From JAIEPM01 sp964546815 (lineage in GTDB: Bacteria > Cyanobacteriota > Vampirovibrionia > Obscuribacterales > Obscuribacteraceae): 64,000 bases of DNA. A program made the position numbers and the translations under genes. Of the stretch, positions 18,897-28,399 are shown piece after piece. Within the stretch, counting starts at the first letter, position 1; the number at the start of each line of letters is the position of its first letter. The stretch spans positions 1-64,000 of the forward strand of contig CAZJLR010000025.1 of assembly GCA_964546815.1 (NCBI GenBank), in the 5' to 3' direction. The notes beneath the pieces are model-generated. The model saw only the letters and a list, made by a program, of their open reading frames with translations, had not been told where the DNA came from and ran no database searches.

Positions 18897-21800
18897 TTAG
18901 TGCTGATTAAGTAATGATGCTAATTCTTGCTCTGCAGTCGCTAATTGATACTGTTCTGCCGGGTGAGATTTGCAGTAGGCGATAGCTTCTTCATAGGCTG
19001 CACGTGATTTTGCACGCATCTCGGCCCACCTGTACATGCGAGCCAGCTGCATATAAGCACCGGCCGCTCCAGCCGTCTGGCTGCCGGCTAAGCTCTGCAA
19101 CTCTATAATGCGTCGATATAGAAATTCTCCCAGAACATATTGTTTGTTTTGCGCTGCTCTGTCTGCCGCTTGACGGAGAGGCTCTAAGACTTGATAGGCT
19201 TCGCTTGCGCCAGTAAGTGCTTTCTTGTATAAAGTCATTGCTTCTGCATGATTGCCTAAAATATCATTGATAGTGGCAATTTGTGCATTAGTCTGCCTCC
19301 ACGATGCAGATGCAGGGGGCGCGAGCTTTAGAGCCGCAGTCAAATAGCGTAGTTCATCATCATATTCCTGCAGGAACTCAGATACCGCTGCCAGATTACA
19401 GTATGTTTTGTACTGCACTGTTTCATTGAATTGAGATAGATGCTCTAGTTGGCTTTTATAAATGTCACGGGAAGCGGGAAAGTAGCCACGCTCTTTCTGC
19501 ACTTCGGCATATTCAATTTTCGCAATTGAGATTTCTTTTGCATTTGCCTGCTGTTTTTTTAGCCACTCCAGTCGTCTCACAGCAAGTGGCTCCGCGGCCT
19601 CGAAATTGCGGCCGTCCAGGTATATCTGCATCAACCTGGCGTAGTCATCTGCAACTTTGTCTTTGGATTCTTTGCTGTTGCTGTGTTCTCGTAACACGAT
19701 GGCTCTTTCAAGGGTGTTGCTTGCGTCAGGTTGACCTGAATAGCTCCCTTCGATATGCATCGATTGGGGAAGCAGTTCCATAAATTCAATATCTTCATCA
19801 GGGCTTCTTTTCGTTTTTTCGATTAGTGCGATTACTCTATCACTGGCTGGATTTTTGCGGTCTTTCGCAACTCTAGTGTTGAATTGTTCTATTTTGTCCT
19901 TTAGCTGTTTGCGATATTCATCCGCACGCTTTTTATTTCCAATGGCATCGGTACAAATTAACAAATCAACAAGTTGTTCGTCTGTAAGCGGGAGAGGACC
20001 GCTTATTATTGCTGGTCCGCGACCGATTGGACTTATGCCCGGACTTGTTGTGCCACCTGTCCGTGAATTAATACATTTGTCGAGTACAACAATTGCTTTG
20101 TCATAGTTGCGTTCGCCGTCAATAATACAATTTGCGAGAAGAAACAGGCAGCTTGTATAACGGGGCTCATCGTAATAGCAACCGTAAAATTTGTCTTTGG
20201 TCTCGCTGTTTTGTTCCATCGCGGTGATAACCTGCTGCACTAGTTTTGCCGCAGCATCATAGTTGCCACATTTGAATGCAGCCTGGCTTGCTGCATACAA
20301 AGTTTGCATGGTCGTGCGATCTGCCGGAGATTGCGATATTTGACTTGACTGCGCAATGTTTTCTTGGAGATTTTGCAGTTTTTCGTATTGGCCACTACGT
20401 TGATAAATCGATATCAGCTCGCGATTTATTGATTCATTTTCTCGCTTGTCTGATTGCAGTTTTATTGCTTCTTCTAATAGCGCTTCTGTTTTTGTGTAGT
20501 CGCATTGTTTGCTGCTCATTGCCGCAAGATTGCTAAGGTCTGCTATCTTTTCTCTTACTCTGAAACTTGGTGATGCTGCGGGTCGTAATGATAGCGCTCG
20601 TCTGTAATAGAATTCTTCTTTGTCGGGGCGTTGCCAGTTTGAATACAAGGAAGATAAAAGCTGCAAAGTCTCAATCAAGTTTCTATTGTTTTGTCCCGGG
20701 TTTTTCTCACGGTAAGTCAGCATTTCTAGTAAAACTGTTTCGGCAGATTTGAACTGCTTATTTTGCATATAGAGCACAGCCAGATCTCTGTTGATGCTCA
20801 TGCTTTGGTCAAGGTTTTTGTCCTTGGCTTTATTCGCAATTTCGCGCGCTTGTGCAAACGCTGATTCAGCCTGCGTTATGTCATTTGTTTGTTGGTAGGC
20901 TCTTGCAAGGTTAGCCAGGGCAACTGCTTTGCACATTGTGTTGCTGTCGGTTTTGTCTACGCAAAACTTGCAAATGCTTAAAAGCAAAGACGAAGAATCT
21001 TTTTCAAAGTACAAACGATGCTTTTCGTGCATTGTTTGGATGTTTACGGTTATTTCTTTCCAGATGTTCTTGCTTTTGTTTTTTTGCAATTCGGCAAAAG
21101 TAGATTTGGCATTCGATTCATCTTTTGATGCAATTTGGCATAACATCATTTTTGCTTGGGCTGAGGCAGCACTTTCCGCGCCTTCGCCAGTTTGCTTAGT
21201 TGAGTAAGTCAAGGCCTTTTGATAAAGTTTTCCAGCCTGAGCATAGTTACCAGCTGCAAATTCAACGTCGCCTTCAACAATGTTTATTTCAGCTTTAAGT
21301 GAGGCAGATGCAGCTGCGTCTGCCTCCTTTTGGGCCGCTTTCAAGATTGCATTTGCTTGCCAGCTGTTGTCGTGAGCAAGATTGATTTTGGCTGCTTGAA
21401 TTAGCTGTTGAGCGACATTTACATCTCCAATCGGTGGCGGCAAATCACTAGCTTTGCTTGCCGAAGCAGGCATCGCAGATAGTGCTTCCTGGCAATGCTG
21501 AATATAAATGTTTACTTTATTGGTATTGTGCAAGCGTCCATATAACTCTAGCGCGTCAGCATACTTGTGCTCGAGCATGCGGCAATTTGCCATATTGCTT
21601 GCCGCTTGCAGAGTGTGATTCATGTTGTCGGTAAAGCGCTCTGCAACCAGAAGACATTGCTTGTATAGTTTTCCAGCTTCGTCTAATTTGTTTTGATAAT
21701 AGAGTGTGTTAGCAAGGTCATTTTGTGCTGGTGCTAGCGCCGGGCCTATGGGACCGGATATAGCTTCGATGAGGGCCACTCGTTGACGAAGATAGTTTTC

Positions 21801-22424
21801 GGCATCTGCAAATCTGGACTCTTTCCATGAGATGAGTGCCAGTTCTTCCAGGCTTATTTCGATTGCTTTTTGATTTTCCGCGCTTGCTGATTTTAAATCT
21901 TGCAGTGATTCCTTATATAAGCTTTCGGCGGCTTTCAAATCGCCACTTTTGCGAGCGATATATGCCAGGCGCATTTTGCAAAGTGCTAAGTCGCGCTTTC
22001 GTTCTTCAGGTGCTTCCTTTTCTGCCTCCACTTGAGCCATAGTAAACATCACTTTTGCCTCTTCCAGGTCTAGTACATCAAGTGCCAGCTCGCCTGCAAT
22101 AAAGTCGTATTTCCAGCTATTTAGTGGAATGTGTATTGGTGGAGTATTGTCAATAAAATGATCGATAAGGTGAGTGCGCGGATTTGGCATTACATACACG
22201 CACTGATCAGGAACCTGTTTGTTTGGGTTGCCCATCAATTCGCCCTTGTAATCTGGATCGCTTTTCCAGGTTGTTCTATTGGGCGAGTATTTGCTTTCTT
22301 TTGGATTTGCTTCGCTGGAATGTTTGGGCGGCTCGTTGGCGCTTTGCAAAGGCTCGCCATTGCTGTTGCCGCATGCGCTTAGAAGCGCAAAAACAGCAAA
22401 AAGAAAAAATAAGCGTCTATCCAT
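18897..22424 (-). CDS. Large TPR-repeat lipoprotein
   Basis: 1175 residues. N-terminal lipoprotein signal with lipobox LLSAC (Cys18), followed by a Pro/Ser/Asn-rich linker to about residue 80, then tetratricopeptide repeats to the end, many of the 42-residue kinesin-light-chain type (A..LYKQCLLVAERF, A..FLYRRIIELQS). No catalytic domain is visible. It should act as a membrane-anchored protein-interaction scaffold. It is convergent with the small lipoprotein gene, whose stop codon is 34 bases away. No good ribosome binding site is seen before the ATG. Confidence 0.85.
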   Translation of the reverse strand: MDRRLFFLFAVFALLSACGNSNGEPLQSANEPPKHSSEANPKESKYSPNRTTWKSDPDYKGELMGNPNKQVPDQCVYVMPNPRTHLIDHFIDNTPPIHIPLNSWKYDFIAGELALDVLDLEEAKVMFTMAQVEAEKEAPEERKRDLALCKMRLAYIARKSGDLKAAESLYKESLQDLKSASAENQKAIEISLEELALISWKESRFADAENYLRQRVALIEAISGPIGPALAPAQNDLANTLYYQNKLDEAGKLYKQCLLVAERFTDNMNHTLQAASNMANCRMLEHKYADALELYGRLHNTNKVNIYIQHCQEALSAMPASASKASDLPPPIGDVNVAQQLIQAAKINLAHDNSWQANAILKAAQKEADAAASASLKAEINIVEGDVEFAAGNYAQAGKLYQKALTYSTKQTGEGAESAASAQAKMMLCQIASKDESNAKSTFAELQKNKSKNIWKEITVNIQTMHEKHRLYFEKDSSSLLLSICKFCVDKTDSNTMCKAVALANLARAYQQTNDITQAESAFAQAREIANKAKDKNLDQSMSINRDLAVLYMQNKQFKSAETVLLEMLTYREKNPGQNNRNLIETLQLLSSLYSNWQRPDKEEFYYRRALSLRPAASPSFRVREKIADLSNLAAMSSKQCDYTKTEALLEEAIKLQSDKRENESINRELISIYQRSGQYEKLQNLQENIAQSSQISQSPADRTTMQTLYAASQAAFKCGNYDAAAKLVQQVITAMEQNSETKDKFYGCYYDEPRYTSCLFLLANCIIDGERNYDKAIVVLDKCINSRTGGTTSPGISPIGRGPAIISGPLPLTDEQLVDLLICTDAIGNKKRADEYRKQLKDKIEQFNTRVAKDRKNPASDRVIALIEKTKRSPDEDIEFMELLPQSMHIEGSYSGQPDASNTLERAIVLREHSNSKESKDKVADDYARLMQIYLDGRNFEAAEPLAVRRLEWLKKQQANAKEISIAKIEYAEVQKERGYFPASRDIYKSQLEHLSQFNETVQYKTYCNLAAVSEFLQEYDDELRYLTAALKLAPPASASWRQTNAQIATINDILGNHAEAMTLYKKALTGASEAYQVLEPLRQAADRAAQNKQYVLGEFLYRRIIELQSLAGSQTAGAAGAYMQLARMYRWAEMRAKSRAAYEEAIAYCKSHPAEQYQLATAEQELASLLNQH

Positions 22425-22578
22425 TTGCTGTCAAACCGGAATTGCAAAACCCTAATACGATACTAGCAGTCTACCATTGTCTTGCACCATGAAAAACCCT
22501 GATTCGTTATTTGGCTTGCGCTATCTGTGATATAACCAGAAGGTTTATTCACGACCTGATTTACGGACTTATTTGCGA

Positions 22579-23586
22579 ATGGATTCTTTTATACACGGGC
22601 TCGGCTATTTTGGCATTGGCATGCTATTTGTGGTGTTTCTGCTTCTATTTGGGGTTCTGCGCTTTCTTAAAAAATCAAGTTCCGGAGCAGGCAAAAGTTC
22701 TGCCACTCCATTGCGCATTCATTTGCAAGAGTGTGAGTCTTGTCAGTGGGTTAACCAGACTAAGGTAGATGAGGGGCGACTTGAGTTTCAAAAACAGGGA
22801 CTTGTTGAAATTGGCTCATTTAAAGTCCCAGAGATGCCCGGACTCAATTTAGTTGCTTTGATGCTTGGTGGGTCTGGCATTGTAGCCATTGTTTATGAGA
22901 AGCCTGGTGTTAGTGTGTGGTTCGATTTGGTGCAGTACTGTGAAGATGGTTCAAGTCTCACTGTTAGTAACGCTCCAAAGGGATCAGAGCTTAGACATCG
23001 ACCGCGGCACGACAAGGTTCGTAGCTTTGGGGCTTCAGCATCCGATCTTTACAAGCTTTTTGAAGAAAAAAGATCTGGATTAATAGCGAAGAACCTTGAC
23101 TCAAGCAAAAATGAATTCGTCAGGCTATTCGAAAAGGCCTATGCCGACGAATTAGACTGGCGCAATAGTACTGGAGGCGTAACCGAGGCCGAACTGCGTG
23201 CACTTGCTGCAGCTGGCGGAAACCAGCTCAGCGATGAGGCTTTTGCTGGACTGGCTAAAAAATATAAATTGAAGGCCGCTTCTGATTTCCTAACTGCTCT
23301 GGGCTATAAATATTGCGAGAAAAATTCTATTAGCGTAGAACAGTGGCCACAGTTATCGTCGCAGTTAGTTTTCGTTTACGATAATTTGCCTGTTGAGACT
23401 TTGAAAGAGTGCTGTTCAAAAGCAAACGTTCAGTTGAGCGATAATTTGCTAAATGAACTTTCGGAAACTGAGCTTAGAACAGCATTTAGTACCATTTTAT
23501 CGCGACCGGAACTAAGCGCTAAACTTAGCAAAGTAGATCAACTCGATTACATGCTGCTTGTTGATGTTTATAAAAGCACAAATTAA
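22579..23586 (+). CDS. Membrane-anchored hypothetical protein
   Basis: About 335 residues with one N-terminal membrane helix (residues ~5-28, FGIGMLFVVFLLLFGVL) and a large soluble part. The region after the helix has a CESC pair; the C-terminal half is helical and acidic. No family recognised. It is divergent from the TPR lipoprotein gene, with about 150 bases between them. The ATG at 22579 is preferred to a TTG two codons upstream. Confidence 0.65.
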   Translation: MDSFIHGLGYFGIGMLFVVFLLLFGVLRFLKKSSSGAGKSSATPLRIHLQECESCQWVNQTKVDEGRLEFQKQGLVEIGSFKVPEMPGLNLVALMLGGSGIVAIVYEKPGVSVWFDLVQYCEDGSSLTVSNAPKGSELRHRPRHDKVRSFGASASDLYKLFEEKRSGLIAKNLDSSKNEFVRLFEKAYADELDWRNSTGGVTEAELRALAAAGGNQLSDEAFAGLAKKYKLKAASDFLTALGYKYCEKNSISVEQWPQLSSQLVFVYDNLPVETLKECCSKANVQLSDNLLNELSETELRTAFSTILSRPELSAKLSKVDQLDYMLLVDVYKSTN

Positions 23587-23616
23587 GTTCCGCGTAGCAA
23601 GAGATTTGTATCTCAT

Positions 23617-24039
23617 TTATTTGTCGCGCGAGCCTGTACCTTCGTAGAATTTACCGCTTTTTTCTAGACTGCTGAGCGACTGCAGGTGTTTGCTATCTTG
23701 AGTATCGCGGTCCATTGTTGAGTCGTAAACTCTGTCAAATATAAGGTAGTCGCCCCAATCACCTGCAGCCGCTTTCGGTAAAGTGTAAGCGTGTTTACCC
23801 TCGGATGTTTTTATATCTTTCAAATGCGCTTGTCCAGTTGAGTCTTCGGCTGTGACTATTTCTAATGATGGAATTGTGTCGTCTTTTGTTCTGTGTTGTT
23901 CATTTGTTTTTTGAATCTGTTTAGCCAGGTCTAGACGTTCCTGGTAGGAAATTTGATTGAGAGTTTCTGCAATTGATTCGCCTTGCTCAGCTTTGCTGGT
24001 AAGTTCATTGACAATTTCGACGTGTCTCTTGTCCGACAT
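23617..24039 (-). CDS. Small cytoplasmic hypothetical protein
   Basis: 140 residues from the ATG at 24039, preceded by a GAGGGGG ribosome binding site; the longer reading from 24075 has no such site. Charged helical N-terminus (SDKRHVEIVNELTSKAEQGE) and a WGDYLIFDRVYD segment in the C-terminal half. No known motif and no signal peptide. Probably a lineage-specific protein. Confidence 0.6.
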   Translation of the reverse strand: MSDKRHVEIVNELTSKAEQGESIAETLNQISYQERLDLAKQIQKTNEQHRTKDDTIPSLEIVTAEDSTGQAHLKDIKTSEGKHAYTLPKAAAGDWGDYLIFDRVYDSTMDRDTQDSKHLQSLSSLEKSGKFYEGTGSRDK

Positions 24040-24143
24040 GCTTGCGTCCCCCTCAACCCCTGCCCATGAGTACAAGAATAGAGTTTAATTTTGAGGAATT
24101 GTTGAGCAAAGGGTAAAATGCCGGAAACGTGCGCGGCGAAAGG

Positions 24144-25493
24144 CTATAGGAAAAAGAGGGTTAAAGTTGCAACTGCCAGCATCAGGCTAAATGAAATTGC
24201 CATTTTTGAGGCAAATGCCTGATTGCCAGACATGAATGCAATCCCTGTCTTAAATACAGCATTCATGCACACAGCAATAAGCACTGAGCCCACTGCTCGG
24301 TCAGGGCCGATGGCTGTATCTCGGAACAAATCAGCGGCAGATACCGCGATTGCATCAACATCTACTAAACCACCAATCATACTTGTCCAGAGTAATCCAC
24401 TTGCACCCATTGTAGTCACGACGACTTTGTTCATGAAAATTACTACTGCTAAAATCACACCGCATTTCAATGCCGGCCCCAATGTAAGTGGGTTTCTGAT
24501 TTTGAATGATGGTGTGTCTGCTGCTTCTAAAACTGCTTCTTGCGAAATTGAAGCATCGGCAGGTGCTGTTTCTGCTTTGCTTTCCTCTGCGATGGACTCT
24601 GCTGCATTGCTCGTGGCAGCATCTTTTCTTTGTGCATCTTTGGTTGGAATCAAAAACGCCAGTAATATGCCCACGGCTCCGGCTGCGAGCAATGGCACTG
24701 CTGCTGCGCTAGATATTTGCGGGCTGATCAAAGATAGAAATGCAAACAATCGAGGAAATTGAATCGCATTTGCAAGTGTAGCGGCTTGCCAGTAAGTATT
24801 GAGTTTTTCAGGGGTGTTTTTCGCTTCTTTGGATAGAGTGAGAGTTGTCGCAGTCGTTGAGGCTATGCCGCCCAAAATTGCTGTGAGCTTAAGACCACTC
24901 GAATTGCCCAAATATTTTTCCAGAAAATATCCGCTGAATGAAACGAAGGAGACGAGAATAACAAAGGTCCAGATGTCTCGAGGGTTGAAACCATTGAATG
25001 GTCCATAGTCGCCATCGGGCAAAATTGGATAGATGATAAACACAAGCGCGAGGAATAATAGCGTGCCGCTGAATTCTGAGCCTGTGAGGGTTTCGCTAAA
25101 GAACTTTCTTACTTTGTCTTTTGACTCAAGCAAGAAAGTTATGAAAATAGAGATGCCTATAACTGCAGCCCGCGCGTTGTCTGATTCGCTCAGGGCGCAT
25201 ATATAGGATAAGCAGAAAACTGTGAGCATCGCCAGATCTGTCGTAAAGCCTGATTCTTCCGTCGGTGTTCTTTGCCTGAATGCAATTAATGCAACTATTA
25301 ATGATGCAAGAGCGACAGCCGAAATTGCAGCGTTGTGCTGCAATCCACATGCCGCACCTACAGCTGCGCAAAGTACAAATTCCCTTATACCAAGATTGGG
25401 CGAAAGCTTAGAATGCTCGCGCTGAGCACCCACCAGCACACCAATCATGAGTGCCTCAGAAACAGGGAGCCAAAATAAGCGAGGATCGAGCAT
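24144..25493 (-). CDS. MgtC/SapB-like membrane protein with DUF4010
   Basis: 449 residues, about twelve hydrophobic helices. The N-terminal ~135 residues match the MgtC/SapB type (LVGAQREH..., four helices); the remainder is a DUF4010-type membrane domain including GIASTTATTLTLS and GGLVDVDAIAVS. A charged Ala/Glu/Ser-rich cytoplasmic loop (~285-330) interrupts the membrane part. MgtC proteins are linked to magnesium limitation and stress; the substrate of the DUF4010 fusion family is unknown. Single gene, divergent from 25671. Confidence 0.85.
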   Translation of the reverse strand: MLDPRLFWLPVSEALMIGVLVGAQREHSKLSPNLGIREFVLCAAVGAACGLQHNAAISAVALASLIVALIAFRQRTPTEESGFTTDLAMLTVFCLSYICALSESDNARAAVIGISIFITFLLESKDKVRKFFSETLTGSEFSGTLLFLALVFIIYPILPDGDYGPFNGFNPRDIWTFVILVSFVSFSGYFLEKYLGNSSGLKLTAILGGIASTTATTLTLSKEAKNTPEKLNTYWQAATLANAIQFPRLFAFLSLISPQISSAAAVPLLAAGAVGILLAFLIPTKDAQRKDAATSNAAESIAEESKAETAPADASISQEAVLEAADTPSFKIRNPLTLGPALKCGVILAVVIFMNKVVVTTMGASGLLWTSMIGGLVDVDAIAVSAADLFRDTAIGPDRAVGSVLIAVCMNAVFKTGIAFMSGNQAFASKMAISFSLMLAVATLTLFFL

Positions 25494-25670
25494 TGTCTGA
25501 TAACGCTGTGCTGCAGTGCTTACAAGGCTTTTGTGCCCAAAATAGCACCAAGAAATGCGCCTTTCGAAATGTTGAAATCAAGCTTACAAGTTCTGATATA
25601 TCGTGAAAGGAAGCTATCTTTGGGCAAAAAGTAGCTAGGAGTTTGTAATAGTTTGAGAGGCTGGAAAACC

Positions 25671-26486
25671 ATGAAGATTCTTAACCTGCAAGTCTTAGCG
25701 GTCTTTTGTCTGTGTACCGCCATCGCAAGTCCAGCAGGTTTTTCGCAAGAGCAGCCCAATTGGAAGGACACTAATAATCGCGCTATTACAGAAATGCGTA
25801 ACGAGAATTATTCCGAAGCCGAACGCTTATTTAAGGAAGCCCAATCTCAATGTCTCACGAGCGATGACCGCGCCGTGGTTCAGGAAAATTTGGATGTTCT
25901 CTGGGAAAAGCAATTTATGAAGCGTGTGAGTACTGAAAGCAAGAATGAGTTTGGACAGCCAAGTTCCAAGTCGTTGCCTGTTACGGGGCAAGATTTAGGC
26001 CAGAACAGTAAAGCTCAAGTGAGGGCTGAATTGACTCAGTTGGATGCTTCAATCAAAAAGGCAGATGAATCTGGCGATCTTGAAACCCTTCAGGCGCTTT
26101 TCAAGAAAAAAGGCGAATTGCTTAAGCAAAGAGATGACGGAGAGACACTAGACTATGCTTACAACATGCATTTCAGAGCGCAGGTGCTCAAACACTTGCA
26201 TCGTGATGCTGAGGCTGATCAACTTGAGGCCGAGGGAGCAAGGTTGAGAGATAGTCTCCGCAGGCTTAGCACAAGTAATATTGCGGCTCCAACGCACACA
26301 AGGTCTAATCTCAGCAAATTCGAAGTAAGGCCTTTGCCTATGGTGCATGAAAGTTTACCGAGAGATTTTCATGATAGTTATCCTTCGACTACACCAGCGC
26401 CAAGCAGCAGAAGCGAGAGAACATTTATTGGGCCCCACAATGCGGGCAACACATCGGGTTTTCTTAACGGCAATCCCAATCAATAG
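25671..26486 (+). CDS. Secreted helical protein with TPR-like start
   Basis: 271 residues. The signal peptide (MKILNLQVLAVFCLC..., cleavage near GFSQ) supports the ATG at 25671; GAGAGG lies upstream. Residues ~35-70 look like one TPR (AITEMRNENYSEAERLFKEA). A charged coiled-coil-like section follows, and the C-terminal third is Ser/Pro/Thr-rich and probably disordered. Function unknown. Its leader AGAGGCTGGAA is shared with the next gene. Confidence 0.65.
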   Translation: MKILNLQVLAVFCLCTAIASPAGFSQEQPNWKDTNNRAITEMRNENYSEAERLFKEAQSQCLTSDDRAVVQENLDVLWEKQFMKRVSTESKNEFGQPSSKSLPVTGQDLGQNSKAQVRAELTQLDASIKKADESGDLETLQALFKKKGELLKQRDDGETLDYAYNMHFRAQVLKHLHRDAEADQLEAEGARLRDSLRRLSTSNIAAPTHTRSNLSKFEVRPLPMVHESLPRDFHDSYPSTTPAPSSRSERTFIGPHNAGNTSGFLNGNPNQ

Positions 26487-26652
26487 TGTCTTTGCTTGGC
26501 TTGGGATAAGCTGCATAATTCAACAGTTTTGTCCTGGGACAGTTGCATTTTGCTGCATCTAGCGCTGCTAAAATTACATGTTTCAACCTTTGATCAGCTT
26601 CCGGCTTATCCTAATATTTATTAGGTTGGTTCACATGATTAGAGGCTGGAAT

Positions 26653-27255
26653 ATGGGCGCTGAACAACATATTAAAGAGCAAGCAAAGGCAACCGAGACA
26701 CAAAAGGAAGTTGCCGGAAAGGCTACAGATGCTTGCCCAAACCTGGGCATAACTTTTGATCGTTCTGCCCTTAGCGCTGTTCAGCTTGGTTCACTTGATC
26801 GCAACGGTAAAGAGACAGTATTGACGCTAGCCGGATACTTTGGCAAAGATTTGCCTTCGGCTCAAAAAGAGCTTTTTCAAAAATCTTTGACCGATGCACT
26901 CACAGACAAGGTCTCTTCACTTGCCAAGCTTGCTTTGCCGGAAAATAGCAGTGCAGCTAAAGCATTCATCGGAATGATGGGGCAAGCCGGGTTTGACATT
27001 AGTGTCGAGCATGGAAAAGATGGCAGCACAAACGTTCATTCACTCAATATTTTCGAACACAATTCGAATGAAGGAATGCGATTGAATTCAGTTCAACCTG
27101 GCAATGGTGCCAAAGCTGAATTTTGCCAAACTCTAGATCCACTTTCACGCAGTCGCGATGGCCGTGTGGTGAGCTCAACACATGATTTTCAATCAATTAT
27201 TACGACCCAAAAATCTCTTTCAGATCGAATGAAGAATTTTCTTGACCGCGATTGA
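26653..27255 (+). CDS. Hypothetical soluble protein
   Basis: 200 residues from the ATG at 26653, which has AGAGG upstream; an in-frame ATG at 26578 adds an unlikely hydrophobic stretch. Charged Lys/Glu/Ala-rich N-terminus, then alpha/beta composition with no recognised motif and no signal peptide. It ends 35 bases before a strong terminator, so it is the last gene of its transcript. Confidence 0.6.
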   Translation: MGAEQHIKEQAKATETQKEVAGKATDACPNLGITFDRSALSAVQLGSLDRNGKETVLTLAGYFGKDLPSAQKELFQKSLTDALTDKVSSLAKLALPENSSAAKAFIGMMGQAGFDISVEHGKDGSTNVHSLNIFEHNSNEGMRLNSVQPGNGAKAEFCQTLDPLSRSRDGRVVSSTHDFQSIITTQKSLSDRMKNFLDRD

Positions 27256-27289
27256 TTTACTTTTCTGTTATCGCCTCGGATTCAAATTC

Positions 27290-27341
27290 AAAAGAATGTC
27301 CCCGTCTTGCTTTCTCATTTGCCTGACGGGGTCATTCTTTT
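27290..27341 (+). terminator. Strong rho-independent terminator
   Basis: Arms AAAAGAATGTCCCCGTC (27290-27306) and GACGGGGTCATTCTTTT (27325-27341) pair over 17 positions with a single mismatch; the right arm ends in a T-rich run. It lies 35 bases after the stop codon of the gene ending at 27255. Because the arms begin with an A-run it could work in both directions. Confidence 0.85.
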
Positions 27342-27473
27342 GTGGGGGCAATTTGTGTGTAATTGCGCAGCATAGATTCACGAGGATTTCACTTGTTCGG
27401 TCTCATTATTGAGCCATGAAGCTAAGCGAGAACGCAGTAGCCGACCATGCATTCAACAATGAGGAAACCGATT

Positions 27474-27884
27474 ATGTCCGCAGAATTATTGCCCCCGAAT
27501 CTGAAGTCGGATGAAATGCCGTTGAATGGCCAAACTCCTGCTAGAGAAAAGAATGGGGCAAAGAAAAGTAGTTCTGCCTTTAGAAAGGGCATGGTTTTGA
27601 AATGGAAAGCCAGTGGAATGTCAAAAGCGGCCTTTTGCAGACAGGCAGGTTTGCGCCCCAATACTTTCAATGTGTGGATAGCTGCATACTCTGAGACATC
27701 AGTTGAGGAGCAGTCTGCTGACCTTAGCTTTGAGCCGGACACCTACGCTGGCGTGATTGAAGTAAATCGTAACTCTGAAGTGGCTGCAGAACTTAGTGAC
27801 AGCAGCGGTAAGCGTAAGGTGAGAATATACAACGGTGCAAGCCCCGAATTGATTGATGCGCTACTCAACAGCTTTATGCATTAA
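27474..27884 (+). CDS. Orphan IS66 TnpA-like helix-turn-helix protein
   Basis: 136 residues. The centre holds a helix-turn-helix of the IS66 accessory-protein type (GMSKAAFCRQAGLRPNTFNVW, residues ~44-64), and the C-terminus VRIYNGASPELIDALLNSF matches the end of IS66 TnpA proteins (usual form V.I.NGADPELI..LL..L). In IS66 elements this gene precedes tnpB and the tnpC transposase; neither follows here, and the next gene is an unrelated small protein. It may be a relic or a domesticated DNA-binding protein. The ATG at 27474 is chosen for its GAGGA eight bases upstream. Confidence 0.65.
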   Translation: MSAELLPPNLKSDEMPLNGQTPAREKNGAKKSSSAFRKGMVLKWKASGMSKAAFCRQAGLRPNTFNVWIAAYSETSVEEQSADLSFEPDTYAGVIEVNRNSEVAAELSDSSGKRKVRIYNGASPELIDALLNSFMH

Positions 27885-27934
27885 ATCGCTCATTGCGCCA
27901 AAGTTTTTTCTATTCAGGAATCAAGCAGAAGAGG

Positions 27935-27954
27935 CCAACTTCTGGAGAAGTTGG
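27935..27954. promoter_or_regulatory. 20-bp near-perfect palindrome
   Basis: CCAACTTCT and AGAAGTTGG are perfect 9-base arms around GG. It lies between the TnpA-like gene and the following small gene with no T-run, so it looks more like an operator or an mRNA hairpin than a terminator. The binding partner is unknown. Confidence 0.4.
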
Positions 27955-27998
27955 CACGTAAGCAATGCGTTTTGGAATGAATCAATGGAGATGAGAAA

Positions 27999-28388
27999 AT
28001 GTCTTTATGCGAAGAACGTCAGTATCACCCGTTTAGATTAGCGTCTGAGCATATCAAAGTTGCTGAACAGAGTTTTCAAAAAAAGTACTGGGTGCTCGCA
28101 AGATATCACTATGCTGCCGCAGTGGATGAACTCGTTAATATGCCCGTTCCGGACAAGCAACTGTTACGCAACTGTTTGCAGCGGCAGTCGTTGTGCCACC
28201 TGAACCTATTAGAATTTATGCCTGCCATTGCTTGTTATCTTCGTTCTGTTTCTTTGCCTGAGGCGGAATCTAGTACTATGAGTAATGAGCAAAGATACCT
28301 GCTTGAATCGATAAGACAGGCACGTCGTATTCGTTTGCAAGACAATCTCAGCGATTATACTCCACGTTGCACCGGGCAGCATTTTTAG
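27999..28388 (+). CDS. Small TPR-like hypothetical protein
   Basis: 129 residues. Helical, with TPR-like spacing (YWVLARYHYAAAVDEL, LCHLNLLEFMPAIACYLRSV). The ATG at 27999 has GGAG eight bases upstream. No catalytic motif. Convergent with the haem peroxidase gene, whose stop codon is 11 bases away. Confidence 0.6.
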   Translation: MSLCEERQYHPFRLASEHIKVAEQSFQKKYWVLARYHYAAAVDELVNMPVPDKQLLRNCLQRQSLCHLNLLEFMPAIACYLRSVSLPEAESSTMSNEQRYLLESIRQARRIRLQDNLSDYTPRCTGQHF

Positions 28389-28399
28389 TTCTAGCGAAT

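Noticed and set aside
23601..23614. GAGAT/ATCTC hairpin followed by ATTTATTTG
   Set aside because: Only a 5-bp AT-rich stem; too weak to call a terminator between the convergent genes.
26521..26544. CAAC...GTCC/GGAC...GTTG hairpin after the gene ending at 26486
   Set aside because: The stem is interrupted by an unequal bulge and the closing loop is too short; termination not supported.
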